From Bradyrhizobium glycinis (GTDB lineage Bacteria > Pseudomonadota > Alphaproteobacteria > Rhizobiales > Xanthobacteraceae): 64,000 bases of DNA. The stretch spans positions 39,560 through 103,559 of the forward strand of contig NZ_JACCHQ010000027.1 of NCBI RefSeq assembly GCF_016031655.1, written 5' to 3'. Positions 63,702 to 64,000 of this stretch are shown here, piece after piece (the first letter of the stretch is position 1; each line of letters begins with the position of its first letter). Under the pieces are notes generated by a model. That model saw only the letters and a list, made by a program, of their open reading frames with translations, did not search any database and was not told where the DNA came from. The position numbers and the translations under genes are program-made.

Positions 63702-64000
63702 CTAGGGGAATCGCATATGGCGTTGGTAGTGTATTGCAAAGCGATTTGAACTGGATTCTTTGGGTTTCTCTCGATTGTCGAGGGAGACCCAAATGCGCAA
63801 ACTCAGGCGCCTGCTCCGACCTCTCAAGGATCCACGCGCCGATAACTCGCGGCACGCGCTGGCTGATATCGTCATCATCGCTTTGGCGGCAACGCTGGCT
63901 GGCGCCAAGAGCTGTACCGAGTTCGAATTCTTCGGGAGGGGCCGAGAGGAACTGTTGCGGGAGTTTCTGGAGCTCAAACACGGCATTCCCAGCCACGATA
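63702..64000 (+). mobile_element. ISAs1-family element, left end (runs off the window)
   Basis: The junction with ardC at about 63702 begins CTAGGGGAATCGCATATGGC. About 90 bp later a transposase gene starts at the ATG at 63793 (MRKLRRLLRPLKDPRADNSR, HALADIVIIALAATLAGAKS, CTEFEFFGR), the N-terminal domain of ISAs1-family (DDE_Tnp_ISAs1) transposases. The right end is beyond the window. Confidence 0.8.
63793..64000 (+). CDS. ISAs1-family transposase, N-terminal part
   Basis: Sixty-nine codons are visible, open to the window edge: PRADNSRHALADIVIIALAA then TLAGAKSCTEFEFFGRGREE and LLREFLELKHGIPSHD. This matches the amino-terminal DUF4338-like/DDE_Tnp_1-associated region of ISAs1 transposases, and the DDE residues would lie downstream. 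Carried by the element that disrupts ardC. Confidence 0.85.
   Translation, partial: MRKLRRLLRPLKDPRADNSRHALADIVIIALAATLAGAKSCTEFEFFGRGREELLREFLELKHGIPSHD

Overview
This window is a stretch of a Bradyrhizobium-type symbiosis island. The left end carries the canonical Bradyrhizobium nodulation block: a partial nodU, then nodS, nodC, nodB and nodA in one overlapping minus-strand operon, a nodY/nodK-like ORF, a well-conserved nod box, divergent nodD1, a second nodD (nodD2), and the MerR-type regulator nolA. This gene order and the protein sequences point to Bradyrhizobium, a slow-growing legume symbiont. The many frameshifted genes, insertion-sequence remnants and type III effector genes are typical of a symbiosis island.

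Region by region: 1-8.8 kb holds Nod factor synthesis and its regulators. 8.9-17.4 kb is a decayed, gene-poor tract with a broken LivJ-like binding protein, a broken outer-membrane beta-barrel gene, two small conserved hypotheticals and a solo LuxR-type regulator. 17.5-19.5 kb has two IS5-family remnants flanking a GNAT-domain gene that has its own tts box. 19.7-28.5 kb holds a frameshifted hemN, a coiled-coil membrane protein, an OprB-like porin and a large DUF5695-type protein. 28.8-35.0 kb holds an IS3 remnant and two type III effector genes, each behind a TtsI-type tts box: a NopD/XopD-related repeat protein without a protease domain, and NopM, an LRR-NEL E3 ubiquitin ligase. 35.0-38.3 kb has three decayed genes. 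38.8-43.1 kb is a Nod factor sulfation cassette: a NoeE-like sulfotransferase, nodP and nodQ. 43.7-45.7 kb has truncated remains of a HEPN/Toprim protein and of a strawberry-notch-type methylase/helicase from a conjugative element.

At 45.8 kb lies a 45-nt 3' fragment of an initiator tRNA (fMet) gene followed by a terminator, as expected for an integration scar. To its right (46-53.6 kb) is a defence-like island: a Fic toxin/antitoxin pair, a PIN-domain protein with a frameshift, a HEPN-motif protein, and a PHP-SMC-like ATPase (TrlF-like) with a small partner. 53.9-63.7 kb carries small Bradyrhizobium hypotheticals, a cluster of membrane or exported proteins, two nucleases (EEP family and secreted S1/P1 type), a divergent lipoprotein/outer-membrane pair sharing a sequence motif, and an ardC-type antirestriction gene cut by an ISAs1-family element that runs off the window.

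How the genes work together: flavonoid-activated NodD turns on nodA-B-C-S-U through the nod box and probably noeE-nodP-nodQ through a degenerate nod box, giving an N-methylated, carbamoylated and possibly sulfated Nod factor. NolA would tune this through nodD2. TtsI, encoded elsewhere, would switch on the effectors. The most interesting signal I found is a set of four MerR-type promoters (TTGAA(C/T), exactly 19 bp, TA-containing -10), one before nolA, one before nodD2, one before the decayed livJ-like gene and one near 19.75 kb. They suggest a NolA regulon readable directly from the DNA.
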